Shown: piece by piece, positions 27,123 to 40,012 of the stretch | Layout of the letters: each line of letters begins with the position of its first letter | How positions within the stretch are numbered: position 1 is the first letter of the stretch | Assembly: GCF_024679245.1 (NCBI RefSeq) | Contig: NC_090179.1 | Coordinates: 10,575,327-10,639,326 of the forward strand | DNA from: Pseudorasbora parva | Lineage: Eukaryota > Chordata > Actinopteri > Cypriniformes > Gobionidae | DNA: 64,000 nt | Direction of reading: 5' to 3' | Notes under the pieces: model-generated | Databases searched by the model: none | Told to the model about the DNA's origin: nothing | Seen by the model: the letters and a program-made list of their open reading frames with translations, nothing else | Made by a program: the position numbers and the translations under genes

Positions 27123-28878
27123 CACACATGGTGTTATGTTGGAGGTAAAGTACGATAAGCCTAACATATGGAAATTATTCTAATGTCCCAGGGAAGACAA
27201 GAGAATACATTTTAAATCAATGAAATAGGCTGAAATAAATTGACAAATATCACCCAATGGTGTCCAGTATACCCACATATACCCCAGAGCAGTGGTATTC
27301 AAATGGTGAACCGCTTTCAGGTTCCAGACCCTGAAATGATTCCAACCGGACATCATTATGTAATTGTGCCATTTTACCATTTCTACAAATAAGCAGTGTG
27401 TCAAAACAACAAAGTGGTTCACACTACAAGGTAATGTAACTTTCTAGTAATCCAGAATATCTTGGTAACGGTAATGAGCTTTCAGCACTACATCCTCCAA
27501 TATTTTTATCTACAGCCAAACATATAACAAATGTACAGCTGTTCCAAAAAAGTATTGTCCGGGACATCCACATGGAAGGAAATCTAGAGACAACTTTAAT
27601 TGAATAGCATTTAGTAATAAAGTATAAGCTATACAAATATTTTTGCAACATGATAGTTAAAGAGAAGAAAGTAAATGTGGGGCCCTGAATTGTTTTCACA
27701 GCGTGAAGGTCATCCACACTGTAGGGGGCAGCATCTCTGTTTCAGTCCTCCCATTGAGACACTGACTCTGTCCTTCTGTTTTACCCCAGGCTTTGCCTGA
27801 CCTTTTTCACTGGGTCATGAAGAAATGTCTCTCTGTCATAGCCAAGAGCCATCACCAAACACACACACATACTGTAGGGATAAAGGTGTCACATACAGTT
27901 CTGAAGCATATGTCTTCTGAAACATATGCAGCTTTCTGCTTTCTATATCAGTGATAAAAGTGTCACTCGCGCTTAAATCAGATTAGATTTTTCACCCTGC
28001 TTTAAAAAAATATGCAAGTGGCACCAAATGATATTTAAATATGTTTTTTGAGTGGCCCGACTAAGCCCAACACTGGCTCAACCAGTAGCTCAAAGTCGTG
28101 GCATTGTGCCCAACAAATTAAAAACAATGTTGTTTGTTTTTGCTGATCTGTTTGGTGAAGAAATGGCATAATTCGCCATTAAATTAATTTATAACATCCA
28201 TTTTAAACAGGCCTTTTACCACGACACCCAAGAATAAAAATGATGTCTTTACTGCAGTGTTGTAGTAGTTTGAGTTCTGAGAAGATCAGACTCGACACAA
28301 GTCTGTCTCAAGTCTGAGTTCAGGACCATATTTTCAGGAGCATTTGGATTCCAATGAGCTGGTCTCGACTAGTCATAGAAAATATGGTCTTGGACTTAAG
28401 ATGGACTTGTCCAGACTCAAGTACTACAATACTGCTTTGCTGGACGTTCTCAAAATTGTATTATCTTTACTGAATTTACTGTTGTTTCAAGTAAGTAGTA
28501 GTACTAGTCTATACATAGTCTGTATGAGGAACAGATACAAAAGTCATTATTCACTGAAAATCTTCTATTCTGCATATTTGTAAGCATTTTTGCATATATA
28601 TCTGCATTTGACAACACAAGCCAGAACCAGTGGTGTTTGGCATCAACGAAAACATGCAATTGCTGCATTGTGAACAAGACTGAGGTTTATTTTATTTCAA
28701 CAAATCTATCGTATGGCTTTATATATAATATATAATATTTCAGATTTTAATTATAAATCCAGAAATGGAACACATAAGATAATACCAGGAATAATATATA
28801 AAACGACTATACAAAGATAAGACGAACACTGAACAGAGGAAACTAATTCACAAAACTAGAAACAGGCGCGTAACTTAT
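27123..28878. other. No gene seen
   Basis: Single-copy looking AT-rich DNA; frames at 27180-27717 (minus) and 28344-28583 (plus) have no recognisable domain. Confidence 0.5.
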
Positions 28879-29287
28879 GCTGCCTTCACGTGCTATCGGA
28901 AATTCCCACTTCAGAAGTCGTAATTACGCGCTTGGTTCATTCAGGAATCGTGGCGGACACCAAGTTTGTTCTTGCCTGTTTTTGCTGTCTATAAATCATA
29001 CAGTAAGCTTTAAATGATAACTTGTATATGTAAATATGAACTACATCAATGACAAGACAATCTAGCTGTGGTGGGGGAAAAAAACTAATAAATCACACCT
29101 GCCACAACAGTAGTTCTCCCAGCCACCATGTTGAAAGTTTATGGCACGGCCAAGTCAACTCAGGAATTTGGGTATCAAAATTATTTCCGAACTTCCCAAT
29201 GGTGAACATGACATCAGAGGGCGTTCATGTGCAATTTTTACCCAGGAAACTCATATTTACGATAATTCCGATAGCATTTGAAGGCAG
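28879..29287. mobile_element. TIR DNA element
   Basis: The left end starts gctgccttcacgtgctatcg and the right end finishes with the near-complement (cgatagcatttgaaggcagc), 24-25 bp arms with three mismatches. The body has no coding capacity. No target duplication is clear. Confidence 0.65.
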
Positions 29288-29505
29288 CTGTGGCAGTCTG
29301 TGTTCGGTGGACGAACGAGAGATGTGGACCAGATACATTAATCGACAACCATGGACACTATAGCAATGACTGGGGACACAGGCAAAACGGTAACAGGGAA
29401 AACACAACGGCTGCATCCGAAACCTGGAAAAAGCCACATCAGAATCTAATGTTTGCTTCTCACCAAATGTTTGCTGTGTTTAATTCTCACCAAAGCTCTC
29501 TTACT

Positions 29506-29870
29506 GCAAAAAAAAAAAAAAAAAAAAAAAGATTTTCTTACTTAGTATTTTTGTCTTGTTTCTAGTCAGAATGTCTACAAATCCTTACATTAAAAAACAA
29601 GTAAAATGTATTGTCTTGTTCTGGGGAAAAATAACAAAACAAAAAGAGAGAGTTTTTGTTTAAAATAAGCACAATAATCTGCCAGTGGGGTAAGAAAAAT
29701 AATCTTGTTTTAAGATTATTTTAAGATTATTATTTTTTCTTACCCCACTGGCAGATTATTGTGCTTATTTTAAGCAAAAACTCTCTCTCTCTTTCCCCCC
29801 CCAAAACAAGTCAATTACTTTTGCTTGTCTAGTAAATTCGTCTTGTTTTGAGAATTTTTTGATGTTTTGA
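29506..29870. mobile_element. Snapback MITE with 55-bp hairpin
   Basis: The left edge is actgc plus a poly-A run and gattttcttacttag. The centre holds an inverted repeat: the segment 29649-29700 (gtttaaaataagcac ... ctgccagtggggtaag) recurs inverted at 29737-29790. The right arm stops before the expected terminal sequence. A detached terminus of the same family lies at 33490-33526. Confidence 0.75.
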
Positions 29871-30159
29871 TCATTGTCGATCATTAAACTGTTACACTGC
29901 CTTAGAAGTCTGTCCAAAATCATTTCATGAGATGCCTTCATGCACAAAACGCTGCCTTACAAGCCATTGTCTCATGCTTTCCATTCAGTGACAGTTGAGC
30001 TGGGGAAAAGATGGCGTCTGAAAGTTGCGTTTGCTGGTCAGTTTGTGTGTAAATGTATGTTTTTTACCAATGTTTTTCACTTCTGATGTCATTTCTAGCG
30101 AGAAATTACTAAAGTAGTAATTAAATATGTGTTTAGTTCTCACCAAAGCTCTCTCTATT

Positions 30160-30362
30160 TAGCTGTAGATCATATACATATCATCTTTTTTTTTCTTTTT
30201 TTTCCAGTTTTATTTATTTGATTTTATTCATTTACTTATTTATTTATTCATTTACTTATTTATTTATTGTTGTTGATTGTTTTTAATTTTGTAGCACTTT
30301 GAGATTTTGTTTAATATAAAGTGCATTATAAATAAAATGTATTATTATTATTATTATTATTA
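30160..30362 (+). mobile_element. LINE-type 3' tail with ATT repeats
   Basis: The phrase gcactttgagattt, then agtgcattataaataaaatg, then an ATT microsatellite (30340-30362). This matches the general form of non-LTR retrotransposon 3' ends in fish. No coding part. Confidence 0.5.
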
Positions 30363-30501
30363 TATAACTGTTACACTGCCTTAGAAGTCTGCCCGAAATT
30401 GGTTTGTGAGGTGCCTTCATGCACAAAACACTGCCTTACAAGCCATTGTCTCATAAGGCAGTGAGGCAACGAGTCAACTGCCTAGGTTTTCGGACGCAGC
30501 C

Positions 30502-32299
30502 AATGACTCTAAACTGACTCTTTATACACACATAGTTTGGATAACTTTTATGTTGTTGAATGTTCATTTTGACCTTGGCAGCTGTGGATTATTATTATTT
30601 TTTTTTTATGTTCGTGAAATCGTATGGTATTAGAACAACATGAGGGTGCGCAAATAATGACAACATTTTCATTTTTGGGTGAGCAATTGCTTTAAGCGTT
30701 CATGTTCTGCAAAAAAAACAACAGCAAAAAAAAAAACGCTTGGAGTGATGGCTGAGACGGCATTTATTCTGGAGCTGACATCTTTGTTGCACCTTTCCTT
30801 TGCTTTATTCTTCTGATATGAACAGGATACAGTTCTTGTCCAAGTCACACAGCTGACACATCACACTCTCAGAGCCTAGCGCAGACACGCTTAGCTTTCT
30901 CGCTATCTCTCCGGTTGTCACAGTAACCGTCTCACCTCCTCTCTCCAGGCACACCTAATGAGGTGAGTGCAACACGGCCGTAAGAGAGGAGAAGGGAAGT
31001 AACGGGGTGTTAGCACAAAAGAACACGCTTTATTGAAGTCATGCCAAATATGTGTTTTGTGAGCATTCTCCGGGTTTCTGTCACATATTTCCAGTGTGCT
31101 GTAAGTGTCGCTGTCAGCCAGTGCTGCCTGCTTTCAAAGACAAAAACAGGAGATGCAAAAAAATGCACGACGAGAAAGGGAGCGAGAAAAATGCAGGAGA
31201 AATGCGAGACAGTGTGTGACAAGGCATCTGACGTCTTGAGGTTGTTATTCATCCAGTAACACAGAGCTCCTCCCTCGCTCAGGCAGTCGTGTGTTCTTGT
31301 CCTCTGTACGCCGTGTGGCTGTTTGCTATCTTGCAGTTTTGCAGAGGATAAAGGAAGGCCATTCAGTTTGCTCATTTACTGTGGGGCTACCGCGGTACTA
31401 TGAGGCTATCACATGATAACAATGTGCTAATTGATATACATGACGGTAGTTCTCAATGGATTAAGGAATCATATTTTTCGTTGGACATCCAGTAAAGACC
31501 AGATAGAGTAGCAATTGATCATCCAATGACAACAAACGGAAATCTCCTTGAGATGCATTAACATAATATGGAACTGAATAGACCAAACAATGTGCAAAAG
31601 GATTAACATGGCATATATTGAAGGAAAAAAAAACACTTTTAATTTATTTTTTTTAGATTTTAGACAATGCAGTGCAACCCATAAAACTATTTAGGCCTAA
31701 ATTGAAGATTAAAATAAAAGTATAAAATCTCTTTACACATTTATTAACAAACTAATAAACATAATGCAATATTTTTCAGTCATACATTAAAAGTGTGCCC
31801 CCTTATGAAAATGAAATGCCCCCACTCCACCATGCAGGCATAAAAGTATAAATAAATGTGCCACGCATTTTTAAAAATGATCTTTTAAGAGTCTTAACCA
31901 TTTGAATCACTGGTCAGGAAATTAGTATGAATTGCACAAATACAGTAGATAATTTTAAAACTATAAAAATAACTATAAAAACTTAGAATTTGATAACCTG
32001 TTAGTCTCTCTGTTTATCCTGAGGTTTATCCCGGATCCGGGCCTTGTCCGAATCGGATGGTGGACCTGCACCTGGACATGACCAGCTCATCCTGGAGTGT
32101 CTGCTGAGTCCGTGTCAATTGGTGTCTCTTCTCAATTTGCCTCACCGGCACGTCATGCTCAAAAACCCGTCTCCGGCGCAATAACTCCGATCTTTCATGT
32201 ATTCATACTCTTGTGTAATCGACGCCCCATCCTTAATAAACCCGTCTCTTCCGGGATACCCTGAAATTTTGAATATTCCAATCTAATATGATTTCTGAT
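30502..32299. other. No gene seen
   Basis: Mixed single-copy and unidentified repeat sequence. The part 31995-32290 may be the upstream 3' UTR of the L2 fragment that follows. A 72-codon plus frame and a 121-codon minus frame overlap at 31010-31375; neither has a domain. Confidence 0.4.
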
Positions 32300-32697
32300 C
32301 TGTAAGGTTGCCAGAATAATAATCATACACGGTGTGTTAATAGGCCAGAGGAGAACTGGCACCCCGACTGAGTCTGGTTTCTCCTAAGGTTTATTTTTCT
32401 CCATCATGCCCTGATGGAGTTTTTAGTTCCTTGCCACTGTCACATTATACAGATAAAATTTATGAATTAGGTTTTAATTAATTCTATAAACTATAAAACT
32501 GATCTGCCAACATTGCAGCTATATGATAAATTGAAATAAGCTGATAACATCACAGTTTTCTCCAGAATGACTTTAGAGCCAAATCTAATTTTGTTGCAAT
32601 ATTATCCTGTTTAACACTGTGAAGCTGCTTTGACACAATCGTGATTGTAAAAGCGCTATATAAATAAAGTTGATTGATTGATTGATTGATTGATTGA
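32300..32697 (+). mobile_element. L2-type LINE 3' end
   Basis: It is homologous, in reverse orientation, to the 3' UTR of the copy at 50706-51962: the ggcaccccgactgagtctgg, tgccctgatggagttt and gtaaaagcgctatataaata phrases recur. It ends in five to six GATT repeats, the tetranucleotide tail of this family. The coding region is absent. Confidence 0.8.
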
Positions 32698-32745
32698 ACC
32701 TTCCATGTCCTTGCAGACAGCTTTCTACTGTTGTTCTACTGGCTT

Positions 32746-33480
32746 CAAAGGATTAGTTCAGCCAAAAATGAAATTTCTTTCATTAATGACTCCCCTAATG
32801 TCGTTCCACACCCGTAAGACCTCCGTTCATCTTCAGACACAGTTTAAGATATTCCGATAGTCCGAGGCCTTTCTGTCCTTTGAATGTAAGTGTATGCACA
32901 CTATACTGTCCACGTCCAGAAAGGTAATAAAAACATAATCAAAGTAGTCCATATGTGACATCAGTTAGTTAGTTAGACTCTTTTGAAGCGTCGACAATAC
33001 ATTTTGGTCCAAAAATAACAAAAACTACGACTTTATTCAGCATTGTCTTCTATTCCGTGTTTATTTTCAAACTGTGCCAATGTCACGCGATTTCAGCAGT
33101 TTGGCACGCGATCCGAATCATGAATCAATTCACTGATCCATTACAGTTTGAATCTTTATTTGAGGTTTGAACACAAGGAAGAGAAGACAATGCTGAATAA
33201 AGTCGTAGTTTTTGTTATTTTTGGACCAAAATGTATTTTCGATGCTTCAAGAGATTCTAGTTAACCCACTGATGTCACATATGGACTACTATGATGATGT
33301 TTTCATTACCTTTCTGGACATGGACAGTATAGTGTGCATACACTTGGATACGCTCTCGGACTAAATATAAAATATCTTAAACTGTGTCTGAAGATGAACG
33401 GAGGTCTTACGGGTGTGGAACGACATTAGGTTGAGGAGTTAATGACATCAGTTTCATTTTTGGGTGAACTAACCCTTTAA
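32746..33480. mobile_element. Foldback element, long arms
   Basis: The ends are aaggattagttcagccaaaa and its complement before ttaa at 33480. The arms are inverted copies over about 250 bp: gttcatcttcagacacag, agtatagtgtgcata, tttggtccaaaaataacaaa and the trailing segments recur inverted. The centre (about 33060-33170) is not an AT tract but a unique segment with paired cacgcgat phrases. It shares its termini with 20782-21607. Confidence 0.8.
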
Positions 33481-34640
33481 AGCAGGACAAAAAAACTAAG
33501 TAAGAAAAGCATTTTTTGCAGTGTAGGGGTCAAGGGGTCTTGACTCTGGCCAGGCCAAAACATGAGCCTGATGGACTTGTTTTCAGGCCTCTTCTTGGTT
33601 GTCTTTGCAATGTTAGCAGGAGCATTGTTAAAATAAAATCGGATCATTCCACTTTAGATAGCAACTTTTCATTAGTGGGAAGCAAGCTATTCTGCAATAT
33701 TATCCTGTACTCCAACCAATGCATTAAATGACTTTTCACAGTGAAGCATCTCCCCAATACCAGCAACTAAAAAGTCTCCCCACACAGTCTCTTCCTCCAG
33801 ACTTCACTGTGGTAGAGATGCATTTATTATAATATTTCTCAGCAGATTTCCGAAGACACCGCTCTGGAGCATCACCATGCGACTCGTGTTTCATTGTGAC
33901 TCATCACTCCACACACAACTTCCCATATTCTGCCAAAAATGTAAATCTGTCTTTGATGTTCATTTGCTTCAATTTTTACTAATTTCCTGACCAATCGTTT
34001 GTCGTTAAGTCAATTAAAAGCTTAGTGTTTATCCATTTTGGGCTTGGCCCATTTTTTTGCCCAGGGGTGTATGTTCTGGCGATGGTCTGCTTGGGCCAAA
34101 GAACAATGAAGGCATCTATCCTGACAGTCCTGTCAGGGCTCGCAGCTTAAGATGTGTTTTATCGGCTTGCATTGTCAATTACATTAGCTCTAATTAAAGA
34201 CACTTTACATGATTTTACTTGTCTGGAAAGAATACGCAAGCAGATATTTGTCATGTACTTGTCTATAATGGAAGAATAACTGCTGCGTGTTTAGCTTTAT
34301 TGGTTGGCATTTCAAAGTTTGCTGCATTCAAAGCTGAAAATTTGTGGTATGTCATTCAAAGTCAGAAGTGGGATATTCCTACCTGATATCAATGACTCTC
34401 AACCATAAAGACAATCTATTTCTGATGCTCTGAAGATGACATATGAAGAAACATGACAATGGGGCCGTGTGCTTTGCAGGTGTTCACTTGTCAACAAAGA
34501 AGTCTCCTGGCATACAGATGTTGCAGGTGAACGATTATAAACACGGAGAATCTTTTTTTTCACACCTGTCTCTGTCAGCTCTTGTTAAACAGGTTGTATT
34601 GTCATGTAATGTAGACACTTGTTCTCACTGATTTTATTTG
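33481..34640. other. No gene seen; MITE terminus
   Basis: 33490-33526 is the right terminus of the snapback MITE family (ctaagtaagaaaagc, poly-T, gcagtgta). The rest has no recognisable features. Confidence 0.45.
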
Positions 34641-35089
34641 TTTAACTCTTTCCCTGCCAAACACGGAATTTCCCGTTATTTGTGAGAAAACACTTCCAGG
34701 CCAAAAACTGCCTGATGTTAGTGAATGAAATGTGTACCCAGGACGATCGACAGGACTGAAGCACTACTCCATCTGTGTTTGATCATCGCTCTGATCTGAT
34801 CTGGAAACAGTCTTTCACAATTTTCTCAGCTTTTTATTCAAAATGTTGCTTTTTTGATGAAACTTACCCATATTCAAGTCATGATAAAAAAGGAATAAAA
34901 TAACCTTGAATAAAACAATTTTTTTTATTTTATTTTTTTTTATAAAGAAGAGGGTCAGCTCTTTCTCTTGATATATTGCATGCTCAGATATTCATGAAAT
35001 AAAATATTGTTATTAAATGTTGGTGAAAATGTTCAAAAACCCTGGCAGGGTTTTTTTTTTTTTTAAACGCTGGTGGGGAAAGAGTTAAA
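34641..35089. mobile_element. TIR element, complete ends
   Basis: Perfect 14-bp inverted ends TTTAACTCTTTCCC and GGGAAAGAGTTAAA, 449 bp, AT-rich body with poly-T tracts and no coding capacity. A truncated inverted copy lies at 13672-13970. Confidence 0.8.
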
Positions 35090-35330
35090 GTTGGCAGGAA
35101 ATGGAAGGTGTGCTAGTCTTTTCTCCCCTTCTGTAATGAGCGAAACAGCATCTTGAGCAAAAAAGGGCGGGACTTCATTTTGTCCACGGGGAATTGATTG
35201 GATGGTTGTGGTTTGCTATTGGTGGATCTCTCTGACAGGTTGCCCCGCCCTCATGATAGTGAACACGCCATCAGAGAAGAGAAGCGATATCGCTGCAAGT
35301 TATTTTAATTCAAGAATATGAGGCCACATG

Positions 35331-35416
<86 letters not shown>

Positions 35417-36929
35417 AATATAAAAACAACTTTAAAAATGAATATTTATAATCAACTATGTACTTCGTTCATAGCAGATCACACACCTGCATTAATGCAA
35501 AATCTAAAAGGACATTTCAGCACAAGCATCCAATTTGAAAATGAGTTCATTGTGCTTTTCCAAGTTGCCAGTTTGACATTCTGGTTGGAACGGAAGTAAG
35601 GAACACATAATGCATTTCATTCATAGATGGCTTTTTGAGATTCGGAGATTCGTGAAGCTGAATGTTTTTCTGTTTGAGACAGACTGTCATCAGCGGATCT
35701 CATTAGCGTACTGATAAAGACTCAGAGACAAGCAGTTCTGTGTAATCAGTCAATGGGGACAATATTTACAATACTAGCCATCTTCAGCACCGAACACAGA
35801 CCTAGACTCGGGCTTGAGACTCTCTTCCATTTTTACCCCTCTTTTCTCACCGTCAACTTAATTAGCCACATCAGACGTTAATTGCACCAAGTGTAGGAAG
35901 TCGCAATCTCAAGTAGATCAAATTAAGCCACGTACAGAGCTTGAAGTGTCTCATTTCTGCATGTGCACCATTCTGTGGGGAACATGTCACGTGAGCAGCT
36001 AAGTAGGGTCTTAAAGCTGGAAATCACTCCATTTGAATTGTTAAGTGAATACGTGTGACTCGCGGTGAGAAGTAACTCATCTCTGGTGTGAAAAGAGTTA
36101 AGGCCTTGGAAATAACTATGCACTGTCTTGTATGGTAGAAACAAGTGGATCGTGGAAAATCAGCCAAATTTCAAGTTATCTTAAACACAATTTAATTATT
36201 TTATGTCTCACCAATCGCAGTGTAAGAGACAAGCTTAATAATAATTATTAAAAAAAGCAACATTTGATTTCCCTGTGAAGTGTGAACACTGTGGCTCTGA
36301 GGTGCTTTCAATACTAAATTCCACATCGTTTGTTTGAGCAGCGTGACCAGTCTCAGCCAGAGGGCGCTCTCCTGCACAAAGTCCAGAGCGGACTCATAGA
36401 AGTAATAACTTATATGAAATCCCTTATATGGACAGGACTTAATAACAAGCAGAAATGTGAAGACAATAAACACGATTGTGACAGCACATGTTTAATGTGT
36501 GTGTTTCAATCCATCTCTGGGTATTTTCATAACAATAAATTATATGAATAATACAGTGCCAATCGCCTATATTACAGTATAGAGACTATTAAATATATTT
36601 TCTGCCTTATTCTGTGATATTACATTGTATGAAATCCATGATGAATTAATGCACCGTTGTTTGCAGTACATAAACCAATCATAAAGAATACAAAGGATTA
36701 GTTATTGTTCAGCAGTATATTTGATTTCTTGGACAGTTAAAGAGATAAGAAAAATAAAACCTGTCAATCGACTTTTCCTACTACTACTACAACAACAACA
36801 AAAAATCCTTGAAGATTGAAGGTTAAGGGCCATGTCATACACCCGGTGCAATGTGACACCAAGTGCGACACACGTGTTTTTTTTGCAAGTATAGCATTGT
36901 TGGTGTGTTGCTATTTTGAGGCAAATAAA
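35090..36929. other. No gene seen; AT microsatellite
   Basis: An AT run of about 39 units lies at 35336-35413. No domain-bearing frame. Confidence 0.5.
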
Positions 36930-36938
36930 AATGACTGC

Positions 36939-37462
36939 TAGCCTGACAAGCCAGATCCACATCAAGATGTTTGGTCTGGAAACTCACCATAGACAGCTCA
37001 ATCCGAGGGGCGGGATAAACGGTTATCTTTCAAACTCCCTCTGCACGCGATAGGATAGCGCTACACCAACCAGAGCAACGAAGGTGAAGCAGAGCTTGTT
37101 GATAGATTAAACATTCGTCGTATCCGGTCGGCAAAACTCCGAACACATCTTCCCTTTTTAAGAATGACTTCAGTGCCGTTCTTTGTTCTTTTCTCAGAGA
37201 AAAGCTTAACTCCAAGTCTTCCAGAGTCGTGGTCAAAGCTGATTTGAAAGACCGCCGTTCACCAGTTTCTGTGTTTACTAGAAGCACGCAAACACAACTC
37301 GGCCATCGTCATTATAGCCCCGCCTACCGACTCTGTACACAATGTGATTGGCCCGGCAAGAGTTTGGCGTTTACAGCTCTGAAGGGTATTGAGAGTTCCT
37401 AGTCGACACTCGCGGACAGATTAGATTTGCTGCCGCTAGTGTGCGTCTAGATTTCTAGGCTA
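36939..37462 (-). mobile_element. DNA transposon relic carrying a helicase fragment
   Basis: The ends are TAGCCTGAC and its partial complement CTAGGCTA (inverted core TAGCCT), flanked by the perfect 9-bp duplication aatgactgc (36930-36938 and 37463-37471). Size 524 bp. It carries a minus-strand piece of a RecQ-like helicase. A 9-bp duplication is unlike Tc1 (2), TTAA elements (4) or hAT (8); superfamily left open. Confidence 0.75.
37030..37287 (-). pseudogene. RecQ-like helicase N-terminal fragment
   Basis: An 85-codon frame contains the order KEQRTALKSFL ... DVFGVLPTGY ... LIYQ, the start of a superfamily-2 helicase core of RecQ type: the region before motif I and the Walker A motif itself. 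In functional proteins the Walker A loop ends G-K-S/T; here that position reads GYDEC, so the ATP-binding lysine is missing. The remaining helicase motifs are absent and the frame drifts into unrelated residues. It lies inside the 9-bp-TSD element and is best seen as cargo or a former transposon gene, not a host gene. Confidence 0.65.
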
Positions 37463-38079
37463 AATGACTGCACCATTGATCAACAAAAACCTGCTCTAAA
37501 GTCAATAGGGCAGTATTTTTTGTTTTATTTAAAGGGCGCGTTAGTAATATGTGCTTATAGACGGGTGCACAAAGCACATACACTTTGCTTATTACACACA
37601 CAGGGACACACAGCAGCACACAAACATTTTTTAAATATTAAAAATAATAGGATCGCTCTCTGGAGAAGTTTTTCTGTTCACAAATTCCGGCATGTAAATA
37701 GCGAATGGTGCAAGCGGGACTGGTTTTTAAAGGGAATGGGAGATGAGACTCTGGTTGGTTTATAGCACATTAAGCAAAAACCCATGATACCAACAACGAA
37801 CAGGACACAAATAAAAAGGCAACTAATTCATAAATTGAATTATTTTGGGAAAGACATGTGGAAAAATATTTTTACAATTCCATCAGGTATCACTAATGGC
37901 AGAAATTATTTGTACATACATTTTTTTGTTCCTGATGATTAATCATATCAAAACAACAATAAAATCTGCAGCATTTCAGTTCTTAAGTCTCCTCTATTGA
38001 AGATCTTCTTTGGAGAGTCCTAATATATCCAGTGTATATATTAGAGGATCTTCTGTCGATGGGTGGGTGAGCTATAACT

Positions 38080-38285
38080 ACACTGTAAAAAGTCTGTAAA
38101 AAATAGTACATGTACTGTATAAATAAGAAGGAATTTTCTGTATTGGTTTTTTTACAGGTCTTTTACCTGTATTTTGAATTACACATTGCATTTGTTTGTG
38201 TTTTAAGGGTTAACGGACATTTCCGTAAAGTAATGTACTGGCAGAAAATTACCAGCACATTTTCCTTTTTTATTTTTTATAGTGT
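38080..38285. mobile_element. MITE with acactgtaaaaa ends
   Basis: The left end acactgtaaaaag and right end tttttatagtgt are inverted with one mismatch. The body of about 200 bp is rich in palindromic tgtaa/ttaca phrases. Confidence 0.6.
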
Positions 38286-39493
38286 AGCATCCATGACCTC
38301 GTCTGTGGGCTGAAGAATATGGTTAAGAGATTTTAATGAACGCTCTTCGAAACGGGAACAGTAACCTGTGTCCTGCAGGTCTAAGTGACCTAGCCTTTTC
38401 ATTTTCAACAAATGCAGCATGGTGTCACAGCACAGATGGAGTTGGGCTATGCATGAGTAACTTTGATGGTGCATATTCAAATGAGATTTTAACTTAGTAA
38501 AGTCAAGCCCTCTGGTTAAGATCAGACTGCCAACCCTCCAAACATACATCACCTCTCATAAAGAAAAAACGTCGCTATAACACAAATACATTCTTTCTTT
38601 CATCTAAAAACGTTTAAATTTGCTTGATTTTTAATTGCTTAAACTGCCAGCACTAGCAGGACTTCAACTAGAAATTCAAGTAAATCAAAATGTATTATTT
38701 TCTAGCTTTTAGTATGAATAGGTCAGTCTTACTGTTAGCTATACACTAGTGTGCTCCAAAACAACTACAAACTTTGTATTTACAAGATATAAGCGTTCAA
38801 AACTTACAGTCTCTCACTTCTGCCCATATGGATCAATGATTTTGATGACATCATTCTGCACTTCAGCGTCTCATTAGATTTTCTGTCCAATCAAATGCTC
38901 TCTAGAGTCTGAAGCCCCGCCCCCTACATTATAAATAGACACTGAAGCTGCGGCTAAAATCGGTCACTTGTTCACACATTTACTTTTTTACTACATGGTG
39001 AATGTGCACTATAGAATGATTCAGACAGTGTAAATATGCTGGTCTGGTTTCACATTAGTGAACCACTGAAGCTCCGGTCCAGAGACACGATAGCACAGAG
39101 CGGATCATATGCACAAGTTGCCGCAGACTACAAAACTTATCCGACCCATTTGAATTATGCACAGAAGCGCACGCCGCAAGTGCACTTAGGGTATGTACAA
39201 ATACACTTTTGCTAGTTTAATGATGGGAAAAATGGCCGACACACCAGACGCAAGGCCCACAATAGTTGTACATAGTGTCTTTATGAGTCATGGTTGTGTT
39301 TTGGCCATAACGCACAATAAAACCAATCAGAGTCTCATCTCCCATTCCCTCTAAAAGCCAGTTGTGTTCGCACCATGGCGGATTCGCTATTTACATGGCA
39401 AATTTGTGAGCTGAAACACTGAACGCTTCTCTAGCAAGGAAATAGATCTGCTCGTCCAATGGTGCCTGCTTGCTTGACATTACTGAAAATAAG

Positions 39494-39509
39494 TAGGCTA
39501 ATGTAAATG

Positions 39510-39557
<48 letters not shown>

Positions 39558-39569
39558 CATTTACATTAG

Positions 39570-39636
<67 letters not shown>
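39494..39636. repeat. 80-bp perfect palindrome plus (AT)n
   Basis: taggctaatgtaaatgtaat at 39494-39513 recurs exactly inverted at 39554-39573 with only AT between. A further AT run follows to about 39636. Confidence 0.95.
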
Positions 39637-39638
<2 letters not shown>

Positions 39639-40012
39639 ACAGTTTGTGTATTTTTTTTATTGTGTATATATGTATTGTGTATGTTTTTTTATTGTTTATG
39701 TTGACCTGCTAAAGGACTGCCGGTGAAAATTAGCTTTGAGCTAAATCCGGTACAATACATGAAATGGAAACATTTATGTTAAAAATTGTACATGGTCCTT
39801 TTTTTAATAAATAAAGTAAAGTAATTCTGATACATGTAATGGTTATCCATTATGACATGTAGACATTTTTATATTTTTGTTCATAATTTTAATTCTTAAA
39901 TTTTTCATATTTAAAAAATGTTTGTGCTGCTGCAGTGTGTGTAATAAGCAGAGTGTACTGTATGTGCGTTGTGCAACCGCCTATAGGCACATATTACTAA
40001 TGCTCCTTTTAA

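Larger units (their letters stand above)
29410..30501. mobile_element. Composite repeat with ggctgc-tccgaaa ends
   Basis: Inverted ends lie at 29410-29425 and 30485-30501. Inside are a snapback MITE (29506-29870), two diverged copies of a ~95-bp segment (29886-29980 and 30365-30460) and a LINE-like tail ending in ATT repeats. The outer pairing may be one nested element or two elements sharing a TIR family. Confidence 0.4.
37533..40008. mobile_element. Large TTAA-flanked inverted-repeat element
   Basis: TTAA lies at 37529-37532 and 40009-40012. The terminal arms are about 80 bp (left agtaatatgtgcttatag..., right ctataggcacatattact inverted). A second inner pair (37680-37761 against 39306-39410) is also inverted. 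The roughly 2.5-kb body contains a nested MITE (38080-38285) and the AT palindrome 39494-39573. No coding region is recognised. Confidence 0.7.

Noticed and set aside
37030..37287. Host RecQ/WRN-type helicase gene exon
   Set aside because: It is enclosed by a 9-bp target duplication and inverted termini, lacks the Walker A lysine and all later motifs, and has no neighbouring exons.
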